From an uncultured Acinetobacter sp. (GTDB lineage Bacteria; Pseudomonadota; Gammaproteobacteria; Pseudomonadales; Moraxellaceae): DNA of 64,000 nucleotides. The notes below the pieces were generated by a model. It saw only the letters and a program-made list of their open reading frames with translations, was not told where the DNA came from and did not search any database. The position numbers were made by a program, and so were the translations under genes. The stretch spans positions 118,509 to 182,508 of the forward strand of contig NZ_CANQTS010000002.1 in the NCBI RefSeq assembly GCF_947626835.1, written 5' to 3'. Positions 25,841 through 34,037 of the stretch are shown here, piece by piece (position 1 is the stretch's first letter; each line of letters begins with the position of its first letter).

Positions 25841-28381
25841 TTATTGAGATGTTTTTCTTTTACGCAGCAAGCGGCGTTTGGAGGCTTGATCTGCAGCAAG
25901 CGCATCTAGTGCTTGTTGGAGTTCTTCGTCACTAAATGTGGTCAGATGCTGCAACATATGTAAGGTAGAGTCATCTAGCACCAAATGTGCATATTTCGCC
26001 ACATCGCTGAGTTTGGCATCATATAAAATTGCACCACCCTCTAAGCGGATATAACCTTGTTGGGTCAGTTCTTTAATGAAACTTTGGAACAGTGACTTAT
26101 CAAAAAATTCGGGTGAATTAAACTCATACAGCACCGACAAACGCTGCCCAATTAAGTAACTGAGTTCTTCGACCTGACGCGCCGAGATATTGCCTGAACC
26201 ACGTTGGGTAATTAGCGCTAAAGTCAGATAATAGCGCTCTAAACTTTGCATGACGGGAGCCGCTAAAATTTTTAATTGGGTGTGCTGTTCACTATTTGGG
26301 GCAGGTGAGATGAGATCATCACCTTCAGATATGATCAGACCCATGTCAATTAAAGCATCGCTATATGCTGTAATCATGTCTTTAAGTTCATGGCTTTGCC
26401 ATTTTAAAAATAACTCTGCTTTTAAAAATGGATACAGCAAACGAATCACTGTGCCTAAATCTTGGCGTTTAATCTGTCCATTGTGTTCTACCAACGCGGC
26501 AATTAAGGAGGGCAGGGTCAAGGCATGCAAAATGTTATTGCGGAAATAGGTCAGTAATACCGCTTGACGATCTTCAAGGGCAATAATATCGCCTAAGATA
26601 TGCGGAATACGTTGAATCATTTTAAGTTTTAAGCCATAAGCAATGATTTCTTGCCCTGATAACGCAGTGATTTGCATACCTTGATCATATGGTAGTTGTT
26701 GCAACAAACGGCGGTAAGTATCGAGCTGCTCAATACACAAACTTTCATCTAGGCTGTGTTTATTGCTGGCCAATAAAATCAATGCCAGTAAAGACACTGG
26801 ATTAATCACCACAGCACGGTTAATATTTTTTAAAATCTCTTGTGCAGATTGATCAATCGCTTGGGAGACAGCTTCAGGAATTGGGTCATCATTGTTAATG
26901 ATTTGTACATCAGCAGCGCCATGTTGTTTTAACATATCATCTAAAAATACCGGTTCGCCAAAATTGACATAAACTTTGCCAAAAATCCGTTCGATTTTAC
27001 GTAAGGCCAGTACAATGCCTTTAATCGATTCAGCTTCTTTGGGTTGACCTTGCATTTCCCCTACATAGGTTGACCCTTCCATAAGTCGTTCATAACCAAT
27101 ATAAGTCGGCAAAAAAACAATCGGTTTGGCTTTACCACGTAAATGTCCATGTACAGTCATGGCCAGCATACCAGTTTTAGGCGGCAGCAAGCGCCCAGTC
27201 CGTGAACGTCCACCTTCAATAAAGTATTCAAGCGGTGCATTACGTGACAAAATACTGTACAGATATTCTTTAAACACCGAGGTATATAAGCCATTACCGC
27301 GAAAACTACGTCGAATAAAGAACGCGCCACCACCACGTAACAATTGCCCCACAAAAGGTAAATTTAAGTTATCGCCTGCGGCAATATGCGGTACACGTAA
27401 ACCGCGCTTAAAAATCACATAGGACAATAATAAATAGTCGATATGACTACGATGACAGGGCGTATACACCACTTCATAGTCTTTGACCAAGTCACGTACA
27501 GTACTAAAATTGTGTACTTCCACCCCATCGTAAAGCTGTGTCCATAATTGGGTCAGGGCTTGTTCGGCAAAACGTACAGTTGGATAGGAATAATCAGAAA
27601 TAATTTCTTTTAAATAGCCTAAAGCGCGTTGTTCAGCTTGGTGTAGGCTGACTTTACCGCGATTACTTTCACGGCGAATGGCTTCTTGAATGGCATCTGA
27701 TTGCATTAAGCTATGCATCACATTGCGGCGATCAGAGAGATCTGGGCCCAGTACCACTTTGCGCTCGGCATCTAAAAAATTATTCAGATGATTCACAATA
27801 AAGGTGACTGGCGATAAATTAGGATGCTTGACCTGCGCCTGTTGCATGAGGCCACGTAAAGACTCAGGCGGATGAAATTCTAAAAAGGTCTCCCGAGCAT
27901 GCAAACCAATATTAATCAGTTGTTTCATGCGACTTGGTGGTGCCCAGTTGTCGGTAAACAATAGTTTGAGCCATGAATCTTCGTTTTCAGGCGCACGTCC
28001 CCATAACACAGTGACTGGTATCAGTTGAACATCTAAATTGGGTTCACGTGTTAATACATCAATCAGGCGGTTTAAACGTGGCGGCAGCCGATAACTGTTG
28101 GCGTGTGGAGCATCGTCAGGATGGTGTTGTAAAAAAACAACCGAGGTCTTTTCATTTAAATCACCCAGCAGCAATGGATTAAGTGCTGGTTTAAGTTTTA
28201 AGCGCCGTGTTTCGGCATCTAACAATAAAGCATTACTGCGTGAATAGTTTTGCAGTACGTAGCAGGTCAGGGCAGTAGTTGGCGGTTTTGGTACATCGCC
28301 TAAGACTTGTGGTTTGACCACTAAATCTAAGAATTTACTCGACATTTGTCGGTATAATTGACCAAATCCACGCTTGGACAT
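25841..28381 (-). CDS. plsB: Glycerol-3-phosphate 1-O-acyltransferase
   Basis: PlsB acylates position 1 of glycerol 3-phosphate, starting phospholipid synthesis at the inner membrane. The 846-residue protein has all acyltransferase blocks: PCHRSHIDYLLLS (HxxxxD), GGAFFIRRSFRGN, EYFIEGGRSRTGRLLPPKTGML and PIVFLPTYIGYERL. The start at 28381 has AAAGGAG and matches the family N-terminus MSKRGFGQLYRQ; the longer upstream frame is not conserved. A basic C-terminal tail (SKRRLLRKRKTS) follows. It diverges from tesB, so synthesis and hydrolysis of acyl thioesters are arranged back to back. Confidence 0.95.
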   Translation of the reverse strand: MSKRGFGQLYRQMSSKFLDLVVKPQVLGDVPKPPTTALTCYVLQNYSRSNALLLDAETRRLKLKPALNPLLLGDLNEKTSVVFLQHHPDDAPHANSYRLPPRLNRLIDVLTREPNLDVQLIPVTVLWGRAPENEDSWLKLLFTDNWAPPSRMKQLINIGLHARETFLEFHPPESLRGLMQQAQVKHPNLSPVTFIVNHLNNFLDAERKVVLGPDLSDRRNVMHSLMQSDAIQEAIRRESNRGKVSLHQAEQRALGYLKEIISDYSYPTVRFAEQALTQLWTQLYDGVEVHNFSTVRDLVKDYEVVYTPCHRSHIDYLLLSYVIFKRGLRVPHIAAGDNLNLPFVGQLLRGGGAFFIRRSFRGNGLYTSVFKEYLYSILSRNAPLEYFIEGGRSRTGRLLPPKTGMLAMTVHGHLRGKAKPIVFLPTYIGYERLMEGSTYVGEMQGQPKEAESIKGIVLALRKIERIFGKVYVNFGEPVFLDDMLKQHGAADVQIINNDDPIPEAVSQAIDQSAQEILKNINRAVVINPVSLLALILLASNKHSLDESLCIEQLDTYRRLLQQLPYDQGMQITALSGQEIIAYGLKLKMIQRIPHILGDIIALEDRQAVLLTYFRNNILHALTLPSLIAALVEHNGQIKRQDLGTVIRLLYPFLKAELFLKWQSHELKDMITAYSDALIDMGLIISEGDDLISPAPNSEQHTQLKILAAPVMQSLERYYLTLALITQRGSGNISARQVEELSYLIGQRLSVLYEFNSPEFFDKSLFQSFIKELTQQGYIRLEGGAILYDAKLSDVAKYAHLVLDDSTLHMLQHLTTFSDEELQQALDALAADQASKRRLLRKRKTSQ

Positions 28382-28598
28382 ATCTGCTCCTTTGGGCTTA
28401 ATTTTTTTAGGATGCACACTAAATTTGTTGTTTGTTTGATCAATATAACCAATTTTTTGTGGTTGAGAAGCATAAAAAGCATCAGCTAAACAAAAAATGC
28501 ATCGCAACAACATTTAAGTAGGCGTAAAGAGGCTTATCTTTTTTTAAATTCGGTTTATGCTAGCTTTCCTTGTTGGAATTACACGAGCAGAGCTTGAC

Positions 28599-29474
28599 AT
28601 GAATGCATTGACCCAAGAATTGGTAGAATTATTGAGTCTTGAAAAACTCGAAGAAAATATTTTTCGTGGCCAAAGCCGTAACTTGGTTGGTAAACGTGTT
28701 TTTGGTGGACAAGTGCTGGGTCAGGCCTTACGTGCGGCCTCTTATACCACCGATCGTCCTGCACATTCTTTACATGCCTACTTCTTGTTTGCTGGTGATG
28801 TGAATGCACCGATTATTTACCATGTCGATCGTATTCGTGATGGCAAAAGTTTTATTAGTCGCCAAGTACGTGCCATTCAGCATGGGCGTACGATTTTTAT
28901 GTGTATGGTGTCGTTTAGTCATCCTGAAGAAGGCTTAAATTATCAAACCGATGCACCCGATTATCCTGCGGTAGACAGTTTAAAATCTGAACAACAACTC
29001 AAACAAGGCTTTATTGAATTTGTACCTGAAAATGTACGTGCCAGCTTTATGCGTGAACGCCATATCGAGATTCGTCCTGCGGTAGATGTCGGCAATATTT
29101 TTTATCCACAGCCTGAAGCACCTGTATATGCTCACTATTTACGTACCCATGACAAACTTACTCAAGATGTAGACTCGGTGGCACTGCATCAAGCCATTGC
29201 TGCGTTTTATTCAGACTTTACCCTAATGACCACGGCGCTACGTCCGCATGGTTTAAGCTATTTATCACCAAGTTTACAATGTGCCAGTATTGACCATGCC
29301 ATGTATTTCCATAAGCCATTTCGTGCTGATGAATGGATGCTTTATGATATGGAAGCGACCATTAGCAGCAATTCACGAGGCTTAAACTTTGGACGAATGT
29401 GGCAAAATGGTGAGTTGGTGTGTAGCACCACCCAAGAAGGTTTAATTCGTTTACGTGAAATTGAAACCCAATAA
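28599..29474 (+). CDS. tesB: Acyl-CoA thioesterase II
   Basis: TesB hydrolyses medium- and long-chain acyl-CoA. The 291-residue double-hotdog protein has the N-terminal FRGQSRNLVGKRVFGGQVLGQAL, HSLHAYFLFAGD, and the C-terminal catalytic Asp region SIDHAMYFHKPFRADEWMLY and GRMWQNGELVCSTTQEGLIR. ATG at 28599 (MNALTQELVELL) matches the family; an earlier in-frame start at 28557 would add an unconserved hydrophobic stretch. Confidence 0.94.
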   Translation: MNALTQELVELLSLEKLEENIFRGQSRNLVGKRVFGGQVLGQALRAASYTTDRPAHSLHAYFLFAGDVNAPIIYHVDRIRDGKSFISRQVRAIQHGRTIFMCMVSFSHPEEGLNYQTDAPDYPAVDSLKSEQQLKQGFIEFVPENVRASFMRERHIEIRPAVDVGNIFYPQPEAPVYAHYLRTHDKLTQDVDSVALHQAIAAFYSDFTLMTTALRPHGLSYLSPSLQCASIDHAMYFHKPFRADEWMLYDMEATISSNSRGLNFGRMWQNGELVCSTTQEGLIRLREIETQ

Positions 29475-29477
29475 AAT

Positions 29478-29502
29478 TAAGCCGCAGTATGCGGTTTTTT
29501 TT
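29478..29502 (+). terminator. Intrinsic terminator of tesB
   Basis: The short stem CCGCA/TGCGG with loop GTA is followed by eight T, 8 bases after the stop. Confidence 0.8.
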
Positions 29503-29645
29503 AGCCATGTTTGACAAAAGCTATGCTTAATATGCCCAGCATGCTTGATCAAAATACAGCACGGTACAATGACAAAAAAAGATTCGTAATTGCCCAATGC
29601 TCGTGGCATAGTGCCTTTAAATCATAAGGCTTTATAGATGAAATC

Positions 29646-30884
29646 ATGAGCTTAAATACTCAAATTTTAGTGGCGGCGATTTTAGGATTAGGCTTTGGTT
29701 ATCTGCTTAATCTATTTCCAGATGGCGCCTTTTTTAATGCCTCAATTTATAGCATTGGCATTGCCAGCAGTATTTTTATTGGTTTGCTAAAAATGCTGTT
29801 AATCCCGTTAATTTTTAGCTCCATTGTGGTTGGCGTTTCTAATTTACAAGCAGGTGGGCAGTTTGGGCGGGTATGGAAAATCACCGTCATGTGCTGTGTT
29901 ACCACCACCACTTTAGCTTTGGCACTTGGTTTGGCTGCTGCACATTTATTTGACGTGGGCAAAGGCGTTGATATTGCCATGTTTCAAGAAGCGATGAGCC
30001 AACACCAAAGCCCCGACACTTTAACCGCCAGCTCATTTATTACCAACTTTATTCAAAATACTTTAATCAATCCATTTAAAGCCTTTAGCGATGGCAATGT
30101 TTTAGCTGTGGTTTTATTTGCACTGTTTGTAGGCATTGCTTTGGTGAAAGGCGGAGAGCGTTTTCATGCAGTACGCAGTTTAAGCCAACAATTTTTTGAC
30201 ATGATGATGATGATGATTGCTTGGGTCATGAAATTGGCACCGTTGGGGATTTTTGCGTTATTGGCAAAATTAGTGGCAACCGAAGACATCAGTGTATTAA
30301 GTCGTTTAGCTGAATTTGCTGTGGTGGTCACAGGCACCACTATTTTCCATGGTGTGGTGGTCTTGCCCTTATTGCTTTGGATTTTTGGCAAAATGGATCC
30401 AATTACTTTTTTCAAAGGCACCAAAACAGCACTCATTACAGCATTTGCCACCAGTTCAAGCTCGGCGACCATGCCATTATCTTTAAAATGTGCACAAGAA
30501 AATTTAGGTGTTCGCGCGCAAACAGCAGGTTTTGTGATTCCGATTGGCACACAGTTAAATATGGATGGCACGGCACTTTATGAAGCGGCTGCTGCACTCT
30601 TTATTGCCAATTTAATGGGTTTAGATTTAAGCCTTGGGCAACAATTAATTGTGTGTTTAACCGCCATGATTGCCTCACTCGGTGCACCGGGTATTCCAAG
30701 TGCAGGTATGGTGACCATGATTATGGTATTGCAATCGGTGGGCTTACCTGCCGAGGCCATTGCGATTTTACTGCCTATTGACCGCCTATTAGATACAGTA
30801 CGTACTGTGGTCAATGTTCAAGGGGATATGATGATTAGTGTAGTGGTCGATCACCACACTAAAGCACCTGAGATTAAAGTCTAA
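29646..30884 (+). CDS. Dicarboxylate/amino acid:cation symporter (DAACS family)
   Basis: The 412-residue inner-membrane protein has the GltPh-type fold markers: hairpin 1 with AFATSSSSATMPLS, TM7 with NMDGTALYE, hairpin 2 with SLGAPGIPSAGMVTM, and TM8 with DRLLDTVRTVVNVQGD, the Asp and Arg of which coordinate substrate. The Arg in TM8 (DTVRT) favours an acidic substrate such as glutamate, aspartate or C4-dicarboxylate, but the choice among these is not settled. It is a single gene that ends 2 bases from the convergent hemerythrin gene. Confidence 0.92.
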   Translation: MSLNTQILVAAILGLGFGYLLNLFPDGAFFNASIYSIGIASSIFIGLLKMLLIPLIFSSIVVGVSNLQAGGQFGRVWKITVMCCVTTTTLALALGLAAAHLFDVGKGVDIAMFQEAMSQHQSPDTLTASSFITNFIQNTLINPFKAFSDGNVLAVVLFALFVGIALVKGGERFHAVRSLSQQFFDMMMMMIAWVMKLAPLGIFALLAKLVATEDISVLSRLAEFAVVVTGTTIFHGVVVLPLLLWIFGKMDPITFFKGTKTALITAFATSSSSATMPLSLKCAQENLGVRAQTAGFVIPIGTQLNMDGTALYEAAAALFIANLMGLDLSLGQQLIVCLTAMIASLGAPGIPSAGMVTMIMVLQSVGLPAEAIAILLPIDRLLDTVRTVVNVQGDMMISVVVDHHTKAPEIKV

Positions 30885-30886
30885 GC

Positions 30887-31432
30887 TTAAGGTCGGTACA
30901 GGGTATATAAATGATGTTCTTCTGCATGAATACGCTGTGCCAACACTTCGCCTACTGCATTATATTCATGGTTAAATTCACAAATATTATCAGCATCAAT
31001 CACTTGGCTTTGCCATTTTTTAATAAAACGTACCACCGCAGCTGAAATTGCATTCATGTCTTTACGATAGCCTTTAATCATCTCTAACTGCTCTTTTTGA
31101 TCTAAAAAAGACTGTTCCAAATAACAATAAAAATGCACGTTTTCCTGCATCAAATGTAAATTAAACTTACTTTTTAGTTCTTCTAAAGCAGGGGAGATAT
31201 ATTCATAGTTTTCTTGCTGAATAAAGCTTGCAATAGCACCATAAAGTTCGACTAACTCCACATGATCATGCTTGAGATTCAAAATCAGATCATCTGAATA
31301 ACTGATTTTACTGTCAATAAACTCATTAGTTTCTAAACGTTGTTCCCCACTTTGAACTGTTTCATAGCTTTGCGGCTGTGTTTGAGCTGACTTAAATAAA
31401 TTTTGTAAAAATTGAATGATGATTTTTAACAT
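30887..31432 (-). CDS. Hemerythrin (HHE) domain protein
   Basis: The 181-residue protein is predicted all-helical with histidines and acids placed as in hemerythrin-like proteins: LKHDHVELVELY (H55, H57), FNLHLMQENVHFYCYL (H93, E97, H100) and RIHAEEHHLYTLY (H169, E172, H173). Such domains bind a di-iron centre that senses or stores oxygen, NO or iron. The N-terminal ~45 residues begin with a short hydrophobic stretch and a linker. Whether all ligands are present needs a structural alignment. It has a long AT-rich region upstream and no terminator against the convergent symporter gene. Confidence 0.78.
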   Translation of the reverse strand: MLKIIIQFLQNLFKSAQTQPQSYETVQSGEQRLETNEFIDSKISYSDDLILNLKHDHVELVELYGAIASFIQQENYEYISPALEELKSKFNLHLMQENVHFYCYLEQSFLDQKEQLEMIKGYRKDMNAISAAVVRFIKKWQSQVIDADNICEFNHEYNAVGEVLAQRIHAEEHHLYTLYRP

Positions 31433-31681
31433 GAGTATCCATTCTATTTGATATTTTTTGCCAACATATCTTTAAAAAAAATACTTGTCTAATGTTTTTT
31501 TATTGAACGATTTAAATATTTATTTTTTATACTTAATATTTATTATTTTTTAATAAAAATCAATAACTTAATATATTAAATCTGATTGATTTTATCGGGA
31601 TTTTGAAGATTTGATACTTAAGTTTCACACTTAACTATTTATGTGAACCAGATTGATATTTAGATATAAAATGCCAAATAA
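31433..31681. other. AT-rich non-coding region upstream of the hemerythrin gene
   Basis: This stretch is almost entirely A/T with poly-A and poly-T tracts and no open frame. It must contain the hemerythrin gene promoter, and its tracts suggest intrinsic curvature or binding of a nucleoid protein such as H-NS, but no specific site can be named. Confidence 0.45.
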
Positions 31682-31709
31682 AAAAGCCACAGACCAAGCT
31701 GTGGCTTTT
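31682..31709 (-). terminator. Intrinsic terminator of engB
   Basis: AAAAGCCACAG and CTGTGGCTTTT form an 11-bp stem followed on the minus strand by TTTATTT, 14 bases after the engB stop. Confidence 0.9.
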
Positions 31710-31723
31710 ATGCATAGATCCAC

Positions 31724-32569
31724 TTAATTTGAGTTAGGTTTGGCTAACTCATCATCAAGATCGACGACTAAATCGACATCATCGCCTTCAACAAATTCAA
31801 TATCATCACTTGATGCTTCAGGAATTTCACTTAAATCAATGTTATTTTGCTGCTCTAAAGTAAAGTTTAAACGACCTGCCATCACACTGGCTAACTCTTC
31901 TAAACCTTGTTTGTTCATTGAAGAAAATAACTGAATAGAAAAATCCAATTTCATCTTACGCAATTGGGCTTTAACTTCTTGCAACGCTTTAGACGCAGGA
32001 CCACGGTTGAGTTTATCTGATTTAGTTAATAAGACATGTACAAATAAACGACGTGAATACGCCCATTCAAGCATCATCACATCAAAGTGTTGTAATGGAT
32101 GACGAATGTCCATGAGTAACACTAAGCCTTGTAAGCTTTTACGATGAATCAGGTAGTTTTCTAACTCTTTTTGCCACACAATTTTCATGGCTTCAGGTAC
32201 AGCTGCATAGCCATAACCGGGTAAATCCACCAAACGTTGGTCTGGGTTACCTAAGCTAAAAAAGTTAATCATCTGGGTACGACCCGGACGTTTTGAGGCA
32301 CGTGCCAATTGCTTTTGGTTGGTTAAAGCATTAATGGCGCTTGATTTACCTGCGTTAGAACGACCAGCAAATGCCACCTCATAGCCTGTATCTTCAACAC
32401 ATAAATTTAGCTTTGGCGCGCTCATTAAAAATTCAGCTTTGCGAAGCCAGTTTAGTGAGCGTACAGCATATTCAGTAATTGCAGAATCAACTTTTTTCTC
32501 ATAAGTGATCTTTTGCTTTGGCGCAGTTGCCGTTTTACTGTTACGTGATTTTCCTCGGTGCTGATGCAT
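31724..32569 (-). CDS. engB: Ribosome biogenesis GTPase EngB/YihA/YsxC
   Basis: EngB assists assembly of the 50S subunit. The GTPase motifs are G1 GRSNAGKS, G2 PGRTQMINFF, G3 DLPGYG, G4 TKSDKLNRG and G5 SSMNKQG. The 281 residues exceed the usual ~210: the chosen start adds about 48 residues of basic N-terminus (MHQHRGKSRNSKTATAPKQK), and the C-terminus has an acidic tail (SSDDIEFVEGDDVDLVVDLDDE). Acinetobacter homologues share both extensions. A start at Met49 would give a standard-length protein and cannot be excluded. Confidence 0.94.
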   Translation of the reverse strand: MHQHRGKSRNSKTATAPKQKITYEKKVDSAITEYAVRSLNWLRKAEFLMSAPKLNLCVEDTGYEVAFAGRSNAGKSSAINALTNQKQLARASKRPGRTQMINFFSLGNPDQRLVDLPGYGYAAVPEAMKIVWQKELENYLIHRKSLQGLVLLMDIRHPLQHFDVMMLEWAYSRRLFVHVLLTKSDKLNRGPASKALQEVKAQLRKMKLDFSIQLFSSMNKQGLEELASVMAGRLNFTLEQQNNIDLSEIPEASSDDIEFVEGDDVDLVVDLDDELAKPNSN

Positions 32570-32631
32570 AACCCAACTTCAAACTTAATTTACCAAGGGG
32601 CATTATAAAGGAAGTCGCTCAGGCAAGCGAC

Positions 32632-33072
32632 TTAAACATTCAAGATCTCAATAGCAAGCGGATTTTTGCCATCTAAGGTTGGGCTTAATGCTTGTGCAAA
32701 GGTGTATTGATTGAGGCTTTGATAAAACTCAAATAAAGCCCGTTGTAGCATGCCTTTTAAGCCACAGTTTGGCAGCAATACACAGGCATTCGGTTGATAG
32801 CAATCCACAATTGGTGCATCGCCTTGTAGGGTTTGTACCATAACACCCAGAGGGAGCTGTAATACATTTGGATCTAAACGAATACCACCGCCTTTACCAC
32901 GTGTGGTGATTAGCCAGTGTTGTTTTGCTAAAAAATGCACCACTTTAATCAGGTGATTTTCAGAGACCTTTAACTGCGTTGCAATTTCAGCAATGGTATA
33001 GGGCACATCACGCTCAGGCGCAACGTACATCAAGACACGTAATGCATAATCTGTAAATTTATTCAGCTGCAT
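32632..33072 (-). CDS. nsrR: Rrf2-family NO-sensing repressor NsrR
   Basis: NsrR represses NO-detoxification genes until its Fe-S cluster reacts with NO. The 146-residue protein has the Rrf2 winged helix (FTDYALRVLMY, TIAEIATQLKVSENHLIKVVHFLA, GKGGGIRL) and the cluster ligands in C-x5-C-x5-C (CYQPNACVLLPNC), the spacing known for NsrR rather than IscR. It lies just after a flavohaemoglobin-like gene that has an NsrR box. No Shine-Dalgarno is present in the 12 bases ahead of the ATG; a terminator hairpin occupies that place instead. Confidence 0.92.
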   Translation of the reverse strand: MQLNKFTDYALRVLMYVAPERDVPYTIAEIATQLKVSENHLIKVVHFLAKQHWLITTRGKGGGIRLDPNVLQLPLGVMVQTLQGDAPIVDCYQPNACVLLPNCGLKGMLQRALFEFYQSLNQYTFAQALSPTLDGKNPLAIEILNV

Positions 33073-33075
33073 CGC

Positions 33076-33104
33076 AAAAAAAACTAGGGTCGGAACCCTA
33101 GTTT
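33076..33104 (-). terminator. Terminator/attenuator hairpin directly before the nsrR start
   Basis: AAACTAGGGT and ACCCTAGTTT form a perfect 10-bp stem with loop TCCG (minus-strand reading), followed by a U-run that ends 3 bases before the nsrR ATG. It ends the flavohaemoglobin-like transcript. GAGG lies 2 bases 5' of the stem, so when folded it is about 10 nt from the AUG. Confidence 0.85.
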
Positions 33105-33139
33105 AACCTCAAAATATAATAAAAAGAATGTGTTTTAGA

Positions 33140-33901
33140 TCACACTGTCATCGGGGCAGATAGCTCAAGCACATCACCCACATCATAATGCTGCGCTAAA
33201 ATTGCTGCTACAGAATATGGACTTGGTTCAGCAACACATTCAACCAAGAATTGATAACTATTTTCTGTGCTTGCACTGAGTTTAAATTGTTGCGGTTGTA
33301 GCAATTCTTGTTCAGGCACACTCACACGTACCGAAATTGGGGTGTTGGCTTGAGCACTTAAGATGGCTTGTCCATCTTGTGCAGTCACGCTAAACAAATA
33401 TGCGCTGCCTGATCTTTCAATTGCACTAATTTTAAACGCGCGCCAACCGGTCCAGCCGCCATGTTGTGAAGCTAAAGTTTGATATTTGTTCTTTTCCATC
33501 GAAATCATCAGATCGGCAAGTTGCATATAAGCGGCTTGCCATGCTGCGATCAAATCAGAATCCATCGCTACATCAAGCACTTCACTAATAGAATGCAATA
33601 AATTCTCGCCTACAATGGCATATTGTTCTGGTTGAATATCTAAGCTGACATGTTTAGTGGTGATGTGCTCTAAGGCTTTTGCCAATACGCTTGGGTTTTC
33701 AATGTGTTCAGCATAAGCCAATACAGCAGCAGCCAAAGCCCGCGGCTGACGCTCATTATTTTGATGCTCTAAATTAAAAGTGTTTTTTAATTCAGGATGA
33801 TTATTCAACATACGCTGATAAAAATAACGGGTCAGGGCGACACCATTTTCACGTAAAACAGGAACGGTTGCTTTTACAAGTTCAATATGTTTTGGTGTCA
33901 T
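33140..33901 (-). CDS. Flavohaemoglobin-like globin lacking the NAD-binding domain
   Basis: Residues 1-138 match the globin domain of flavohaemoglobin Hmp (TRYFYQRMLNNHPELKNTFN, RALAAAVLAYAEHI, and proximal-His segment KHVSLDIQPEQYAIVGENLL). Residues 150-253 match its FAD domain in outline (GGWTGWRAFKI, VAAILAQHYDVGDVLELSAP), but the flavin signature RxYS reads QFKLS and the PGQY loop is lost. The NAD(P)-binding third domain is absent: the gene stops at 253 residues instead of ~400, and nothing resembling it follows. Hmp converts NO to nitrate; this form would need another electron donor. An NsrR box overlaps its promoter. Confidence 0.85.
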   Translation of the reverse strand: MTPKHIELVKATVPVLRENGVALTRYFYQRMLNNHPELKNTFNLEHQNNERQPRALAAAVLAYAEHIENPSVLAKALEHITTKHVSLDIQPEQYAIVGENLLHSISEVLDVAMDSDLIAAWQAAYMQLADLMISMEKNKYQTLASQHGGWTGWRAFKISAIERSGSAYLFSVTAQDGQAILSAQANTPISVRVSVPEQELLQPQQFKLSASTENSYQFLVECVAEPSPYSVAAILAQHYDVGDVLELSAPMTV

Positions 33902-33927
33902 CTAAGCGCTCGCTTAAAATAGATTTT

Positions 33928-33954
33928 AAAAGATGTATTTAAAATATATCTTTT
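33928..33954 (-). promoter_or_regulatory. NsrR operator upstream of the flavohaemoglobin-like gene
   Basis: A 13-base half-site AAAAGATGTATTT and its near-perfect inverted copy AAATATATCTTTT are separated by one base (12 of 13 positions match). It agrees with the gammaproteobacterial NsrR consensus built on AAGATGCATTT half-sites. It covers the -10 region of a promoter whose -35 (TTGCTA on the minus strand) lies at 33964-33969. Confidence 0.85.
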
Positions 33955-33980
33955 AATTTTATTTAGCAATTAAAATCCAT

Positions 33981-34014
33981 AAAAAAATATGGGATAGTTG
34001 AACCATTCCATATT
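33981..34014 (-). terminator. Intrinsic terminator of the metC-like gene
   Basis: AATATGGAAT and ATCCCATATT (minus strand) form a 10-bp stem with one G-U pair, followed by seven T, 23 bases after the stop. Confidence 0.8.
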
Positions 34015-34037
34015 ATGCGGCTGTGCTCAGTATAAAA

